Below are positions 1 through 15,600 of a DNA stretch of 64,000 bases, piece by piece. Made by a program: the position numbers and the translations under genes. The stretch is from contig WBMV01000850.1 in the NCBI GenBank assembly GCA_013396655.1, positions 1,010,110 through 1,074,109 on the forward strand, written 5' to 3'. The DNA comes from Campylorhamphus procurvoides (Eukaryota; Chordata; Aves; Passeriformes; Dendrocolaptidae). The notes beneath the pieces were generated by a model. It ran no database searches. It was not told the DNA's origin and was given only the letters and a program-made list of their open reading frames with translations. The stretch's first letter is position 1; each line of letters starts with the position of its first letter.

Positions 1-2026
<2,026 letters not shown>

Positions 2027-2055
2027 TAGCCTGGCATCACACTGCTGTGGTTAAA

Positions 2056-2061
2056 AATAAA
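2056..2061 (+). terminator. WSCD1: proximal poly(A) signal AATAAA of WSCD1
   Basis: A perfect AATAAA begins 30 bp after the stop codon. Cleavage 10-30 nt downstream would fall in or next to the A-rich tract at 2075 and give a 3' UTR of only about 50-60 nt. There is no clear GU-rich element immediately downstream, since that DNA is A/C-rich. Use of the site is therefore uncertain. Confidence 0.5.
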
Positions 2062-2074
2062 GTATTTTTTTCTC

Positions 2075-2130
2075 AAAAAAAAAACACACCAAAAAAAACC
2101 CCAAAAAAAAGAAACCAACAAAAAACCCCC
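2075..2130. repeat. A-rich low-complexity tract
   Basis: A-runs of 10, 8, 8 and 6 are separated by C-rich interruptions (CACACC, CCCC, GAAACCAAC) and end in a C5 run. A T7 run sits just before it (2065-2071). The tract begins about 14 bp after the AATAAA hexamer, where a poly(A) tail would start, but the upstream gene has its intron, so this is not a processed copy of WSCD1. Confidence 0.85.
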
Positions 2131-2133
2131 AGA

Positions 2134-3229
2134 GCTCTCTAGCAGTTACAGCAAAGATACTTGTGAAAGTTGCTGAGCACTGCAAATTCTCTCCACTCTT
2201 GGGGGTTCTTCAGGGCACTAAGTGTTCCAGAAGGGAAGCGATGAAGGATAGAAACTGGGTTATAAACCAAGGCAAAAAGCTATAAGTCTACCTGTGTGTG
2301 CCCCTCCCTGCACAGGTGGCTCAGAGCGTCCCAGCAGAGCATCCCTACCCCTGTGGCACCTGTTTGCTCACCCCACTGCCACCACAGACCTGCCAGGGGC
2401 TGCTTGGGATCCCAGAGCAGCTGTGCTGGAAATGGATGTGCTTAAAGGGGGAGAAAGGGGGAAAGTCTTGACACTGATTAACAGTTTTCATCTAAGTATT
2501 TAAGAAAATCAGTTGCTTTCTTCTTCATATAACCCATTAGTCAGGTCATCTGCCACAGAGGTGTCAGAGCTGCACTGGTGGGCAAAGGTGCTGTGGATGC
2601 CGGGCAGAAAGGAGCTTCTGGACCAACCCCAGACTGCCCTGCAGCAACAGCAGCCGGAATTTCAGGACCACCTGACCTCCACAGGAAAGGAGGCAACTAC
2701 AGAATCCCCCATGGTGAGGTGCATAGCTAGGGACCCGTAGGAGTACAAATTCAGCAGGGTCAGTTGGGTATCCCTGGGTGTTACCAGACCCAAACAGCCT
2801 TAGACCTGGCCCCAGGGGCATGGATGAGACCACAGAGGGTGGCAGAGGACAGGGTGCCACCTGTGCTAGGGGCTTGGCATAGGTTTCTGCACCTCCATCT
2901 CTGCATCTGGAGAGTCGTGGTGGGTCTGGGGAGACACTGGGGCCAAATGTTACTATGGTTGGTGCTCCTGGTTCTAGAAGTGGCCATGGCCAAGCAGTAT
3001 TGACATCAGCCTGGACCACCTGGAGACTGGGGCCAAAGGGGATGAGCCTTGGCCCTGCCAGCCCCAGCAGGGGTAGAATCCCTCCTCAATCCCTGGAAGA
3101 ACTCCAACCTGAAAAACTACAGCCTACTTAGAGCTGCCCTCTGGAGCCACCCCCAGCAGCCACGTGGGTTTGATTTCTAGCTCCTGCTGTTCCCTGTGGC
3201 TCATTTCAGCCCGTGCCAGACCCATGTGT
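2134..3229. other. possible extended WSCD1 3' UTR or flank, no coding exon seen
   Basis: This is moderately GC-rich single-copy sequence between the A-rich tract and the G-rich repeat. If the distal hexamers at 3365-3412 are used, it is WSCD1 3' UTR. Short ORFs on both strands show no recognisable domain, and there is no repeat I can name. Confidence 0.5.
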
Positions 3230-3256
3230 GGGAGGGAGGGAGGGAGGGAGTGGGGG
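3230..3256 (+). repeat. (GGGA)n microsatellite, G-quadruplex motif
   Basis: Five G3 runs, each separated by a single A, are followed by AGT and a G5 run. This satisfies the classic four-run G-quadruplex rule with one-base loops, on the + strand. It would be in the RNA if the WSCD1 transcript extends to the distal poly(A) hexamers. Confidence 0.85.
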
Positions 3257-3364
3257 CACACAGGGCAGCTGCCCCATGGTCCTGGGCCACCAGGCAGCTT
3301 AGAGATGGTGAAATGGTGCAGCCAAAGGCAAAAGTCCTGCTGCAGGATGCTTCTGTTCATGTGA

Positions 3365-3412
3365 AATAAAGGATTTCTTAAAAATTTGAGTGAAAATACT
3401 AGTTTTAATAAA
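3365..3412 (+). terminator. candidate distal poly(A) signals (two AATAAA)
   Basis: AATAAA hexamers lie at 3365-3370 and 3407-3412. A GU/U-rich stretch follows the second at about 3448-3473 (CCTGTGTATCATTGGTGCTTTT), the arrangement expected of a cleavage site. They would give WSCD1 a 3' UTR of about 1.4 kb. AATAAA also occurs by chance in AT-rich DNA, so this stays a candidate. Confidence 0.4.
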
Positions 3413-6400
3413 ACAAGAAGTTTATATAAAGGGAGTTGGACTTCCTCTGCCTGTGTATCATTGGTGCTTTTAAAAAAAATACAGGATATAGAGCACACTT
3501 CAGCCTGAGTCTCTCCCTGTTTATGGTCCACACACAGCTCATCTCTGTGCCACCCAGCTGGGATGGGGCTTGTTGCAGGGCTGTCATGTCCCCATTCCCA
3601 ATCTGAGCCACAGCTCACACACACATGGGCACCAAAAAAAACCCCAAATACCACCAGAACCAAATTATACCGTGCCAGTAACAAACACCACAGCTAGTGT
3701 AGAAACACCCAGGTATAGAAACACCCCCATAAAGTAGATAAATTAGGATGCTACAAAACAGGACTATCACCATCTCTTCTGTGACTTAGTATAAGAGCTG
3801 ATTCTTTCTGAAATTACAAATTAAATTGCTTCCAAGGTTCACTTGGACAGCAGTTGCTGTTGATGGACGTGGGTCATGTCCTACAGAGGTTGAGCTCAGT
3901 CTATGAAAGGTGCAAAAATAATTCATAGAGAGAAATTGCTCTTGGCCTCACTGGATTATATGTCTGAGACCATGGACCAGAATTTGGGCTCATCACCAAA
4001 CATTAAGATTATGAGAATGACATTTTATTACCTTGCCTTTCCAGCCTGCTATAGCTTTACAGGGCCATTTAAAAAATACTTTGATCATTTCAAACCCTGT
4101 AAATGGTGAGCAAGGACAGGCTGTGAACTCTCAAGTAGGCAATTTAATTATGTGCATGTCCTGTAATGAAGGCTCTAGGTAGCTAAAATTAGAACTGGCA
4201 AAAATTATGAATATGCATTAGCTCTGTGATGCCAAAAATCAGCTCATTTAAAAAAGGAAGTTGTAGCTAACAATTTCTTAAGAACTGAGGTACAGGGACT
4301 ACCTCTTTATACATTTTGCACAAGATATGTATATATTATACATATTAAACATGTGTATGAACAGTCACACAAACATACCATTTTGTGTTCTGCCAGAGTC
4401 CCTTTAGGACCACAGGAATAGTGAAGGACTTCTTGGGTCATGGGACACCATCCCTGCCACTGCCTGAACCACCACATGCAAATCATCCACACAAATAAGC
4501 TGACATATCTTAAAAACAGCTGCAGTATTTTTACCCCTTTCTCTCCTAGGGAAAAGGTTGCAGAATGTTCTCCTCTGCTGGTCAGGAACCATCTCCAGAC
4601 CAACACCCTGAACAGAATCAGAGCTCATGTTGTCCTTCCCACCATTTTTTTTTTGCCAACACTGTGTTTTAGCTGAAGTAGCCCTTCTTTGCCTTGAGAT
4701 GTGCTCACAGACATTGATCCCGTCCTCTCTTGAGCTTCGTCTTGCAAGGGCAAATATTCCATGGTGCTTTACCCAATTTCCCTGCAAGGCAGGTTTTCCT
4801 ATGCTTATTGCACTGAACTTTAATTAACCAGTAAAAAAAATAAAGGTGCTATCATGCCATGGAAAGCCATGTTGGTGTTCACTCCACGTACATTTTCCTC
4901 CTTATTTTGTATTCCATAGCAGCATATTATAAAGGGAAGAAATACGCGTGCAATTCCCTCAAGCTTTCAGTTTTCCCCAGGAAGTCATGAGTCATAGGCA
5001 GGCAACTGGAACAAAACAGAGATGCTATGTTTGAAGAAGAGTTTAACACTTGAGATTTTTAAAGTGAACAACAGTCACAATAAATAAGTTGGAATCCAGA
5101 TTCTCCACTGAACCACAGCCAGATTCTGTCCTGCTGCACACCCAGATTCGGGTTACCCTGACCACTCTCCTGTTTGATCCCAGCTGCTCTGCTCTTGACT
5201 CAAGAGCTCAAAACCAGCCTCCAGACACACGACCCGGTTCAACTGGCTTTCCTCGGAAAGAAAGAAGTAGCTCTTAAAGAAAGTAGTTTTGCATTTCTCT
5301 TCTTCCAGAAGAGCCTCTGCCAGGACCTACATGTGCAGACACCCTCCTCACCACCCCCTACATGGGGTCGATCATGCCAATGAATGACATGCCCTGAGTG
5401 CTGGGTCACACAAACAATTGTCCCCAAAGGTGACAGGCAATGACAAGGTGGAGTCATACCCTGTGAGCCAGGCCAGACATGAAATCACCATAGGCACGTG
5501 AGCTCGCTGCAGACACTCTGCAACAGCACACAGCCAACACCAAGTCTTGGCAGGATGGAACCCTCTCCCCTGTGATAGCAAAGGTCCTGGAAAACTTTGA
5601 CATGTAGGTGAGAGACAACCTCTCTACAGAGAGAGACTGCATTGGTCTCTCCATCAAAGATCTTCTCACACTTTGAGTGCACTTGTGCTCTTATGGAGAG
5701 GGGGGAAAAAACCCAAAACGCACAGGTAGACCATACTAGGAAGAGAGGATATAATAGGAGATAAAATGGTTTTGCTTCCTGGAAACCAACTGCAAAATAA
5801 AGCCTTTCAAGCAATCCCAAAAAAGCATGAACGTCATTGCCAGCAATTCAGTCTTTCTGCACTGCTTTATTAATTTTCCATTAAACCCATTCCTTTTAAA
5901 ACCCATTACTCACTGCTAAGACCAAGCTACTACACTACTACAGCAGTATTAACCTCCATGAAATAATTAAAGGATGGATTATCAGCATGAGACCTTGTGT
6001 GTCACCTCTCTGGAACCTAATGTGTCTTCCAATGGCCTGGAATATAATGAGATGCTCAAATATAAAAAGTTGAGTTACCGCTTTTCTCAGTTGTGACATT
6101 TATTCAGTCAGAAAGATCCAACTTCTCAACTGCATTACTTACAATTTAGTTTTGACCCTGAGTGGCTGAGAGCAATCCTTAAGGAAGCTATCCCTTTGAA
6201 TCTCCTTTTTAGATTAGCACTTAATTACTCTAACAAATTTCCAGATGTACAAATTATAATGGACTGTAAATCAGCTCTTCCCCTTTGAACCACAACATTG
6301 CATTTTTTAGCCTTCTGCATACTCAGACCATCAAACACATCTGTCTCTCAGCTCTTGTTCTTCACAGCACCTATTAGGCTTCAGTTACTGGTTCCCAGGT

Positions 6401-9281
6401 GAGGAGCTTTTCCCACTGCAGGACTACCCCTACCACCCAAACACTGCTCTGATTTCAGGCCCCTCAGGTGGCATCTTCACGTTGTTTCTGTTACAAATAG
6501 AGCAACTCAGAGCCACATCCAAGAAAATGCAAGAAACTTACCAAAAAGTGTATAATTTTGACACGTGGGGCATGGTCACCACTAATGGCTGTATGTTTTT
6601 GACCAAGACACCTGCAAGAGCAGCAAAGAGAACAGCTGCTCTTAGTCACATGAACTGGTGTCAAGCAATCCCTCAAACGAAAAACGGTATGACTGAAGTG
6701 CATTATTAGATGAAATGTTTTATGCAACACTTAAAATGGAATGATAGGCCTAAAAATTTTTTAAATTAAATCAGCTCTAACTGAGGAAATGTGATATCAT
6801 AAATTTGGTCTCTCCTCTCCCTCTTAGGGCAGAGCTGTGTCTCTCCTCTGTTTTTTGAGCCTGCTCATTCCCTCCCTGCCCAGGGGAGAGTGGTCTCTGG
6901 TTACCAACTTACCTCCTGCCCACCCTGGAGACACCAGGAGGGATTTTTCTGCAGCTCAAGGTTCCCCAAAGCCTTGGTTAGAGCTCCTTTAAGTCCTGCC
7001 CTAGTGCAGGGAACAGCATCCAGCTGCCCACCTGGCAACTGCCCTGTCACCTTTCAGTGGTGCCAAATAGAAAGTGCCAAGGTTTGCAGGTAGGAGATAC
7101 TATGGAATTGGAAGCTCTTACAATTACTGAAAAGGAGAATAATTTCCTCACTTGGGCCATATTGGAGAGACCTTTCCAGGTTGGTTCTGCACCAGTGGGG
7201 TGGGTCTGAAGCAAACTGCATATCTGGAGGAGTTGCTGCAGACACACAGCAATGGAATTATGAGCAGTTATCCTGGAGGCAGAACAGACAACCACAGCCT
7301 TTGGATTTTAAAGATATGTCGGAAGCTGCATTAACCTATAATGCCTCTGAAATAAAGCACTTAGCACCACCCTAGAAAAATTATACAGCTCATTTCACAG
7401 AAGAAAATTCAAGTCACAATGAATAAAAAACACAGAGAGGGAAGTGATTTAAAGGCAACACCTTGCTAATGACAAGAACATTTCTCTGACGAGTGGGGTT
7501 ATAAAGGAGCGGTCTAAAGTACAACTGCATCCTTCATGAAGCATCAAATATGCTGGAAAATAAACCAAATCTTCCATGCTGACTTACCCTATTACAATGA
7601 TGTTCTGGAAAATTGTCAAATGCACACAAATACACGCACGTGTGACTGCATGGGCAGTTGGTCCCATGTCCTCTGCACAGGGACCAGGAGGCCAGTCCCT
7701 TCCTCAGGTCCTCTGGGGCCTCTGCACCACCTTGGGGTGCACAGGGTGGAACCCCCACCCCACAGCAGGGAGGGCACAGCTGGGGCAGCACCCACAGCCC
7801 TGGGGGACAGGGGGTGGCTGCACTTGAGCCACCCCGCTCCAATGGAGGATTTCTGTTAAGAGAACATGCAGAACATTTGTTTTCTCAGAAACTGTCTTTC
7901 TTTCACAGTCACTCATTTAAATGGATTCCACTGCCTGTTTTATGCCTTTCTTCATTCCAGCAGAGACTAAATTAGGCTTTGAAGTTTAGTGAGAAATCCT
8001 AATGGCATTCAACTTCAGTGCTATTGCCTGAATCCTGGGGAATTAAAGGAAGGGGGAGAGCAAGACGAAAGAAACCACTCTTCTCTTTCATTGTTTCCTA
8101 CAGCTTGATCCCGAAATGACTGACTTTGAAAATAACCTTAGCGCCTAACATTATGCATTATTCATATGTACTAAAGCATATAAATACAGTTTTCAAAGGT
8201 TAAAATAAAACTCTTTTCCTGTACAGGTTACAATTATTTAATATTTTGACACAGCAACTTACATCATTAATATTGAACAGCAGATAGGGGAAAAAAAAGG
8301 GGACTTACAATAAGCATGTACTTTTCTCATCAGTATGGAACATCTACACATTGCTCGGGAAACTGGTAGACTAGAAGCATGCATAAGGAGGAAAGAATTA
8401 AACATTTTAATTTTGCAAAAAACTGTAGGGGCCAGTGTGCCATTGACTAAGAACATGGTCTGTCAAAATGTCTGTTTGCAAGGAATTTCCTGACATAGGA
8501 ATAGTCATAGGGAATCAAGTAGTAGTATTATTTCAGTTTTCAGGAATAATAATGACCGTTTAGTCACAATTAAAAGATAAATGATGGGTTTGTATTTGAT
8601 TACTATGACAATAAACAGGATGCATCTGGAACATACCTGTATACAGTGTCTTGGCTAATTAAAACCTGTGCCCTCCCATACTGCAGGACCTGCATGCAGC
8701 TGGGAACCACAGCATAACCCAGGGATGCAAATTCCGTGCAATGTCAAAGATATCATTGCACCCACCACTGTCATGATTAAATTTCCATATTGAAGGATGA
8801 AGCAGGCCTGAGCTTTAAGCAAGAGTTCATTTCTTCTAATGTTCACTCAGAAAGGAGAGAGACAACAACTTCTGCCTCTGTGACAACTCCTTCCTGGCTG
8901 CAAACAGGATTCATCCTAATTGCCAGGGACAGAAATCCTGTTAGGCTATCCAGCCTGGCTCTCTGATAGCACAGGGTACTCCCCCGGGCTTCTACGTTAT
9001 TATCTATTGCTTTGCTTAGTCTGTCTTCCAGTTTAATGTGGATGCCCATAACTAGTACCTAGGCACTTCTCCAGTTAATTACATTGCTGAGAAAGATCAA
9101 TAAATCTCATGGACTCTTTAGTTCTCAATTCAGGTGGCTCAGGCATGCTGGGGGAGCAGTGAGGGACCAAATGTTAGATGCCAAAAAGAGCATCCTGCAT
9201 CCTCTTTCTGATCTGTCAAAAACCGCTTATGGGAAAAAAAGCCACGTTCAAAGTGTCCCAAATTAAGAAAATAGACTTGGC
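3413..9281. other. intergenic, no gene seen
   Basis: This is AT-rich, CpG-poor DNA downstream of WSCD1. ORFs up to about 130 codons occur on both strands, but none has a known domain and I could not join any to others through splice sites. A GC-richer patch lies near 7660-7850. The DNA around 8100-8280 is very AT-rich. I recognised no interspersed repeat, tRNA or CpG island. Confidence 0.7.
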
Positions 9282-9299
9282 CAAACAAACAAACAAACC
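9282..9299. repeat. (CAAA)n microsatellite
   Basis: About four units of CAAA in a row, with no interruptions. Short and of no evident function. Confidence 0.85.
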
Positions 9300-12200
9300 A
9301 AATTGAAACTGCCAAAGCAGCATTCATTGAAAAAGACTTGATTTTGTTCAGAATGTCTCAGCTTTACAAGCTCAGCTTATGGTTGGTTGTTCTGGAATGA
9401 CTGAAGGTGAAGCAACAGCCTTCTGGAGCCTGTTTTGTTCCTTAGTCTAAATATGTTCATGCACCCACACATTGTCTCTTTTCTTTATGTGGCAGCAATA
9501 TGAGAGAGTAAACAGAGCAAAAAAATGGAAATTTCAAATTTCTTCTGGGACAGGAAACAAAATCTGCTCACATCTACAGCAGCATTAAAATGAAGTTCTG
9601 AGCTTTAGTAAACAAAAAGCTTTGTTACAAATGCTTAATCCAGCTCTACCTACTCTCCACGTAATGAGGCACAAGAAGATTATTTCCAACATACTTTCTG
9701 CTTTATTTGACCAAGGATTGTTAATGGTGTTTGATTTACTATTGCTGTAAATATATGGCCAATTATAATTAGACAAGAAAATGCAAACCATAAGCTGTAA
9801 TTTTTCAGAGCTGCAGGAGGAAGACTCTTGTTTTACAGGACACCCATAACCCCAGAGCAATGCACTTCTTTCAAGTTAGAAAAGCCAAAATGCTTCACTT
9901 TAATCACCTCACTGCAAGACATATGCTAAGTGTAAATACAACCAACTTGGAAATTGCTAAAGCATTAGCATATATGCAAAATACCTTTAATCAGAGCTAT
10001 GCAGAGGGAAACTTCCAAAACAATTTGTTTCCACAGCATTTTACAAAAAAATGATATTGCTATTTGTAACTCACTTCCAAAAATTAAAGCAGACCTGCAT
10101 CCCCAGTGTGGAGAAATAAGTTACATACATTTCTGGAAAATTCTGCCAATTTTATCTGTATTATGAGCACAATAAAACTTTTATGAAAAGAGTGGAATGA
10201 AAAATGAGAATAGCTTTTATTTAACTAATCTAAGAATTAATTAAAATAAAGATTTGCTGTCAGTTATGAGCATCAACAAACGAACACAACATTATTCTAA
10301 TAACAGCTTATTACATTATTTTTCTGCTAGGATGCAATATTGATTGGAAGTCCTTGGGATGGAACAAATTGATTACTTGAACAAATTAAACAACTGTTTA
10401 CTTACAAATGCAGATACTTATTGTTTAATTTGATGTGAGTCTATAAGCAAGTTCTAGGTGCTGGCAAAGAGGGCCCAGTGTATCCACAGCTCTAAGCAGT
10501 CATACCTGGGGTTACCTAACCCTGGGCAGTTTTTCACTGTGCTTGGGTGTGACTCAGTCCAGGCTTACCCAGGACACACCAGCTGAACCCCAGTTCTACC
10601 AGGTGGTGCTTCGGTGGATTATTCAGTCCTAAAGAACCAAGTGTGCTGGGAAGTAGGGCTGGTACCCAGGGTGCTGCATCCCCCCAGGCTCCTGCATCCC
10701 CACCCAGGCTCCCTCCCCTCCTGAAGCAGGCCTGGACTTTGCTAAGGGTTAGAACACCAACCTCGAGTGTCACACGTTTAAGGAGAGAGTCACCAACAGC
10801 TTGTTCCACTGAGAACTGCCACGATGCCAACCTGACAGCACAGGAACACTCACAATAGCTGGAGACCAATGACCTTCTGTTCGTGCCTATGGAATCCACC
10901 TTGCACTTAAAATTCTTCATTCACAGCTACAACTTAATCAGTGCCCAGGTCTCAGGGCTATAAGCTTTTGATCATCCTAATTCATTTTCAACTAGTTTGC
11001 TGATTAAAAAGAGAAATTGAAAAAAAACTACACATTGCAAGAGAAAAGAATTCCACTTGCTGCTTAGTGTGCAATAGGACACATTTCAGTGCTGACCCTG
11101 GAGAACTTGATCTTTGCCACCACAACATGATTTGGACTCCATGTCCACTCTGATCAGAATTCCCACCAGCCCAGCACAGCCTCCTGCCCACAGTGGGGCC
11201 CTCTGGGCCCTAATGCAGTCAATGTACAGATTTCAATATGAAACAATAGCACACACGTGCTCTATAAATAACTTCCAGTGTGTCAGCAACATGCAGAAAG
11301 CTCAGGAAGCAGCTAAAGCTTCTGACAGTGCCCACATTCAAATAATTCCTGCTTTCTTAGGGTTTAATTTCTGTATTATTTAGACTGATTTACATTTTAC
11401 TAATATTGCCAAGCCTGGCTGAAGACTTGTAAATTAAACAGGTACCTGCAAGGCAGAAGGAGTAGAAATTAATAGGAGAATATCAGAAATTCCCAAATTA
11501 GCTTATTCTATATGTGTTACACATAAAACATGTATCTTGTTTCAAACACACTACAGAGACCTTGAGAATGGATTGGGTTTGGCCCAAAGTGGACAAAAAT
11601 CTTTGTCCTGATTTCAATCCAGCTGTTAACCCCGGAGCCCACAGCAGCATTGGAGTCCTGCTCTGAATCAGAGCTCTGCAGCTGCTGCCAGGGCTGGAAG
11701 GGCTGGATGGAACAGGTGAGGGAGAAATATTTACTTTCAAGTGTGGTAGAAAACATTAACACCATCACATCCAGAAAGCTTAAATTCTCTTTTCTTCTGG
11801 CCACAACCACGTTTACAAACAGTAGGACTGTTGTATAACTGAGTATTTGGTCTTATAAGAAGTCAAGAAAAAAAGAGCAAGCAGGTTTTCAGTAGCAATT
11901 TGTCTCAATGCAGGCTTTAAACCATCAATTTATCTCTGTCATTGCCAACATTTAGCTTAATCTGTTGCTCTGTCTCTTTCGCACTGTTAAGAATCCCAGA
12001 AGGATAAGGAACTGCTATACATAAAGAACTGAATTTCAATTAATGCTACCTCTTGCTAATTTTTCCAACACATAACATTTCAGCTCACTATTTTCTTGTT
12101 GCTGAGTCTCTGGAGAAATGCTTCTACATATTTATTTTTTCTGCAAGTCGGTATTTATCACCCACCATGGCTGTCTCAATGACATGAACGTTTGCAAGCA

Positions 12201-12612
12201 ACACCTCTATGTTTCACCCTTCCATAGGTAAATATTTTAATTAAAATGAGAAGCAACTCAAATATTAGCATCAAGTTTCGAAACAGATTTAAATAATGCT
12301 GCAGCGGCAGGATGCCTTGTTCTTGTTTGGCTGAGGAGGCCACTGGTCCATTCTCCCCTCCAAAGAGCAGCTGCTGTGCCAGAAACAGGTGAGGCATTTT
12401 AAAGTGAGTCTGTTAGTCCTGGTGGGAACAGAAAGGGAAATGCTCCCTCCCTGTGATGTTGGAATAAAAGCAGGAGTGGGAAGCGGGAGCTTTTTGGCAT
12501 GTTATTCTCTGCATTAGTGTTCAGTTTTAGGACAATCTGGTATTTTCTTTTGGTAAGAATTGGGACCAAAACTCGTGCAGGTGCTGTCTGCAGGAAGGGT
12601 TGTCACTACTGT
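9300..12612. other. intergenic, AT-rich, no gene seen
   Basis: This is strongly AT-rich with many homeodomain-core (TAAT/ATTA) sequences, for example at 9718-9775 and 10200-10440. Those two stretches look like single-copy, non-repetitive DNA and could be conserved non-coding elements, but I cannot test this. A GC-rich island of sequence near 10540-10740 has no coding signal that I recognise. Confidence 0.6.
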
Positions 12613-12630
12613 CACCTGTTGCCACAGGTG
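12613..12630. promoter_or_regulatory. inverted CACCTG/CAGGTG E-box pair
   Basis: CACCTGT and its exact reverse complement ACAGGTG are separated by 4 bp (TGCC). The arrangement gives two E-boxes of the ZEB/SNAI type facing each other, or a short hairpin. There is no gene or promoter nearby that it clearly serves. Confidence 0.3.
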
Positions 12631-15600
12631 GCTGCCAGCATGAACTCTACCTGGTAGTGCTGGCAGGGGAATGAGATGGGGGGGAACGTTCTCTCATGAT
12701 GAAAATCAGGAGATTTGTATTTCCCTCACTTTCCTGCTAAATATCAACATGGAAACCCTTGGACTGTTTGCAGTGTGTGAGCTACACACCCACATAAACT
12801 TTGCAGGGGACTGTTCATTCCCAAAGTGCCTGTCATTTCCTCTCTATACAGTGTTTAGACTTGGGATAATGCTGCCAGAAGTCATCCTGTCAACGCCTGA
12901 ATTAAATAACTTTTAACAAAAGCCATAAATGGTTTTTAAAAGTCATGAGCATGTCTCCAGCAATCGATAAAACAAGCTTTTGTAACCATGGAAAGGCTCC
13001 AAACAGAGGAGATGATCAGGTTGGATTCACTACGAGTCAGGCACATGCTCTTTGAGCATCATGTGGGCTGTAAATGGGCTTTGGGAAGAAGCCAGAAAGC
13101 TTACAAAAGGATGACTCCATTAGTCCAAAGGTAACACAAAAGTGCCCTACACTCCATATTCACCGAGGTACGTGGAAGAGGGCAGCCATCAACCAATAAA
13201 GGGTAAATGGGGCATTTGAAAATGCATTTGAAGAATGATTCTGAGAAAAAAGTCTTCAGCTTGAGAGCTGTATCAAGACAGGAATGGAATTAAACTAACC
13301 TAACAGCCACTAAGAAACAACATCAAAGAAGCAACGACACAGCCTGAACCTTCCTGGGACCGAAAATGGCCTCTTTGGTTTCCTCTGAATTTGGTTTTAA
13401 AAACCCATTGTTCCCTTCAGCTTCTTTAGGCTTTCTGCATCTGTCAGTTAGTCCTTACTTGGCTTTCACCTTTCATCTGAGTGCCATTTCCACAATGAAT
13501 TCTGAGAGCAGCTTCTGCAAAGGAACAGTTTTATTCAGAAGTTGAAAGACTGCAGAACCAGGGCTGGAGTCTCACCCTGCAGGTCCATGGGCAAGAGAGA
13601 CAAAACCTTCCTCAGGATGTCATGCTTGTAAAGGATGCCACACAGGCTGGGATCACCGGGGTCACTGTTCCAACCCCCCATCCAGCCATCTGCCAGCAGC
13701 AAGATGCTGCAGGATGAGACCAGGAGCAACCAGAGGTGCTGGGATTCTACAAAGTAGGGAAAGTGCCAGCCATCCTGGCACAGCACAGCTGGGATTTGCC
13801 AAACTGGCAGGGGTTAGAAAGCCAGCCCCTTGACTTCACAGTCAATGATAAGGGCAGTCTTCTCACCTCAAAACAAAGTTTTACAAACATCCTTGTCTAC
13901 CCAGGAGATGCCAGATACTCTCCATGCAGCCCCTGGGGCTGGGGTGCCATCACTGCTCCCTTGTTGCCTATTTCTGCCCTCTTCCCAGCAGTGTCTCAGG
14001 AGCTGGATCCTACCAGATGAGAGCCCACAAAAGGCTCACACAGGACAGATGGTGAGGGGTAACAGAGAGGGGCTGCTGCCCAAGGATGTCAGTGCTCAGC
14101 ATCTCTGGGCTGGCACAGAGCAGAGGTCTGACTGCTGCTCCTGAAGCGAGGGCCAGGGCATGGGGCTACTGTGGGTGCACCCACCCTCACCTGCTGCCCC
14201 TCTGCCTGCAGCTCCTCTTCAGGGAACTCCTGCCAAATCCCCCGGTGACCACAGGCACAGAGCAGCAGCCTCAGAGGCAGAAGTGCTGCGGCAGCGTTTG
14301 ACTCAGGAGAGGAAAGCGGTGGAGGGGAATCCCATCCCCTGGAACGTGTCATTGCTTTGGCAGCACTTTGCTTTCCCTGCAAGGAAGCTGTCATCTCGGT
14401 GACACTCCAGGGATCCCTGAAGGAACAGACAGAATTAGATCTTAATCAAAAGTCTCTGCAGGCCAAAAAGATTTTTATTTTTTTTTATTAATCTGTCTCT
14501 GGGAGTAAATCTCACAAACCACAGTACAGTATCACCTACAGGGAAACAAATGACACAGTTCATCCTCTGAGATGAACTGCCACGGAATTTACCTGAGCTT
14601 TGCCAGGCAGTTACATGGCTCAGGAGTCAGTCATCCTGCTGTTCCTGGACTGACAAGAGCCATTGCTTCAGCTGGTAAAAGTTAGCATCATCCTGCTGAC
14701 TTCAAACAGATTTCTTCTGGTTTATCAACTGCTGAGGATCATCTCCTTCAGCCATTCCAGGGTAATAAAAAGGTTATTTAAAAAACCCATTACAGCTGAC
14801 AAACAGTCCATGCACTGAAACATTAAAAGCCATTTTTAAGTTCAAGTTGTAAGTCTGAAGCGATGCCTCGATGATATTTATATTGCTATTTGTGCAGTAA
14901 AACAGCCAAGGAAGTCATCAAGTGATTTGGATTTGGATACAAAAGGACAAATAGAGGGTGAAGTGCTGCACTGAAGTAGCACAGATTTCAGGAGATATTC
15001 ATGATAATCAGGTTAGCAAGAGAAATGCCATATCACAGTTGTTAGCTGCCTTTTCCCATGTGCAGACACATTTGAGCAGGGTTCCCAAAAGGTTGGCAAA
15101 AACAGGAATAAAGTTTTACATGGAAAAGCCTCCAATGTTAAAACAAAGGTCTATTAATATCCACAGCCTTCTAGCTCTGTTGGGAGTAACAGTATAATAA
15201 CTACCAAAACAACTCTCAGACTTCAGAAAGAAGAATTTGTAACCACTCTGAAGAAGGAAATATGCTCAAACATCTCTCTATGGGTCCAGAACAGTCAAAG
15301 GCAACTGCATTATAAATTAAAAGAACAATCTTCAAGGCAAAGAGCAAGAGAAGTGATTTTACCCAAAACAATGAAACTCCTCTCAAATTCAGCCCTTTTG
15401 CAGGTCTGTAAATTGCAATAATTGGAAGAGGGGAAAAAAGGTCAATGCTATTAGATAATTTATTTCAGCAAGTAACAGCTTCTGACTTCTTGCAGCCTGA
15501 TAAAAAGGAAACAACCCAGGGGCCAATTTTTACATTCCACTCCAAAGGTGTCATTCCTGTGCATGTTCTCCATTACCATTTCACATCACTTCCACTTGCA

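Noticed and set aside
3124..3684. 186-codon open frame on the - strand
   Set aside because: It crosses the GGGA repeat and has no domain or conserved look; its composition follows local base content.
14195..14250. Possible exon after a strong pyrimidine tract ending in CTGCAG at about 14211
   Set aside because: The frame (LLFRELLPNPP) is very short, has no partner exon and no known similarity.
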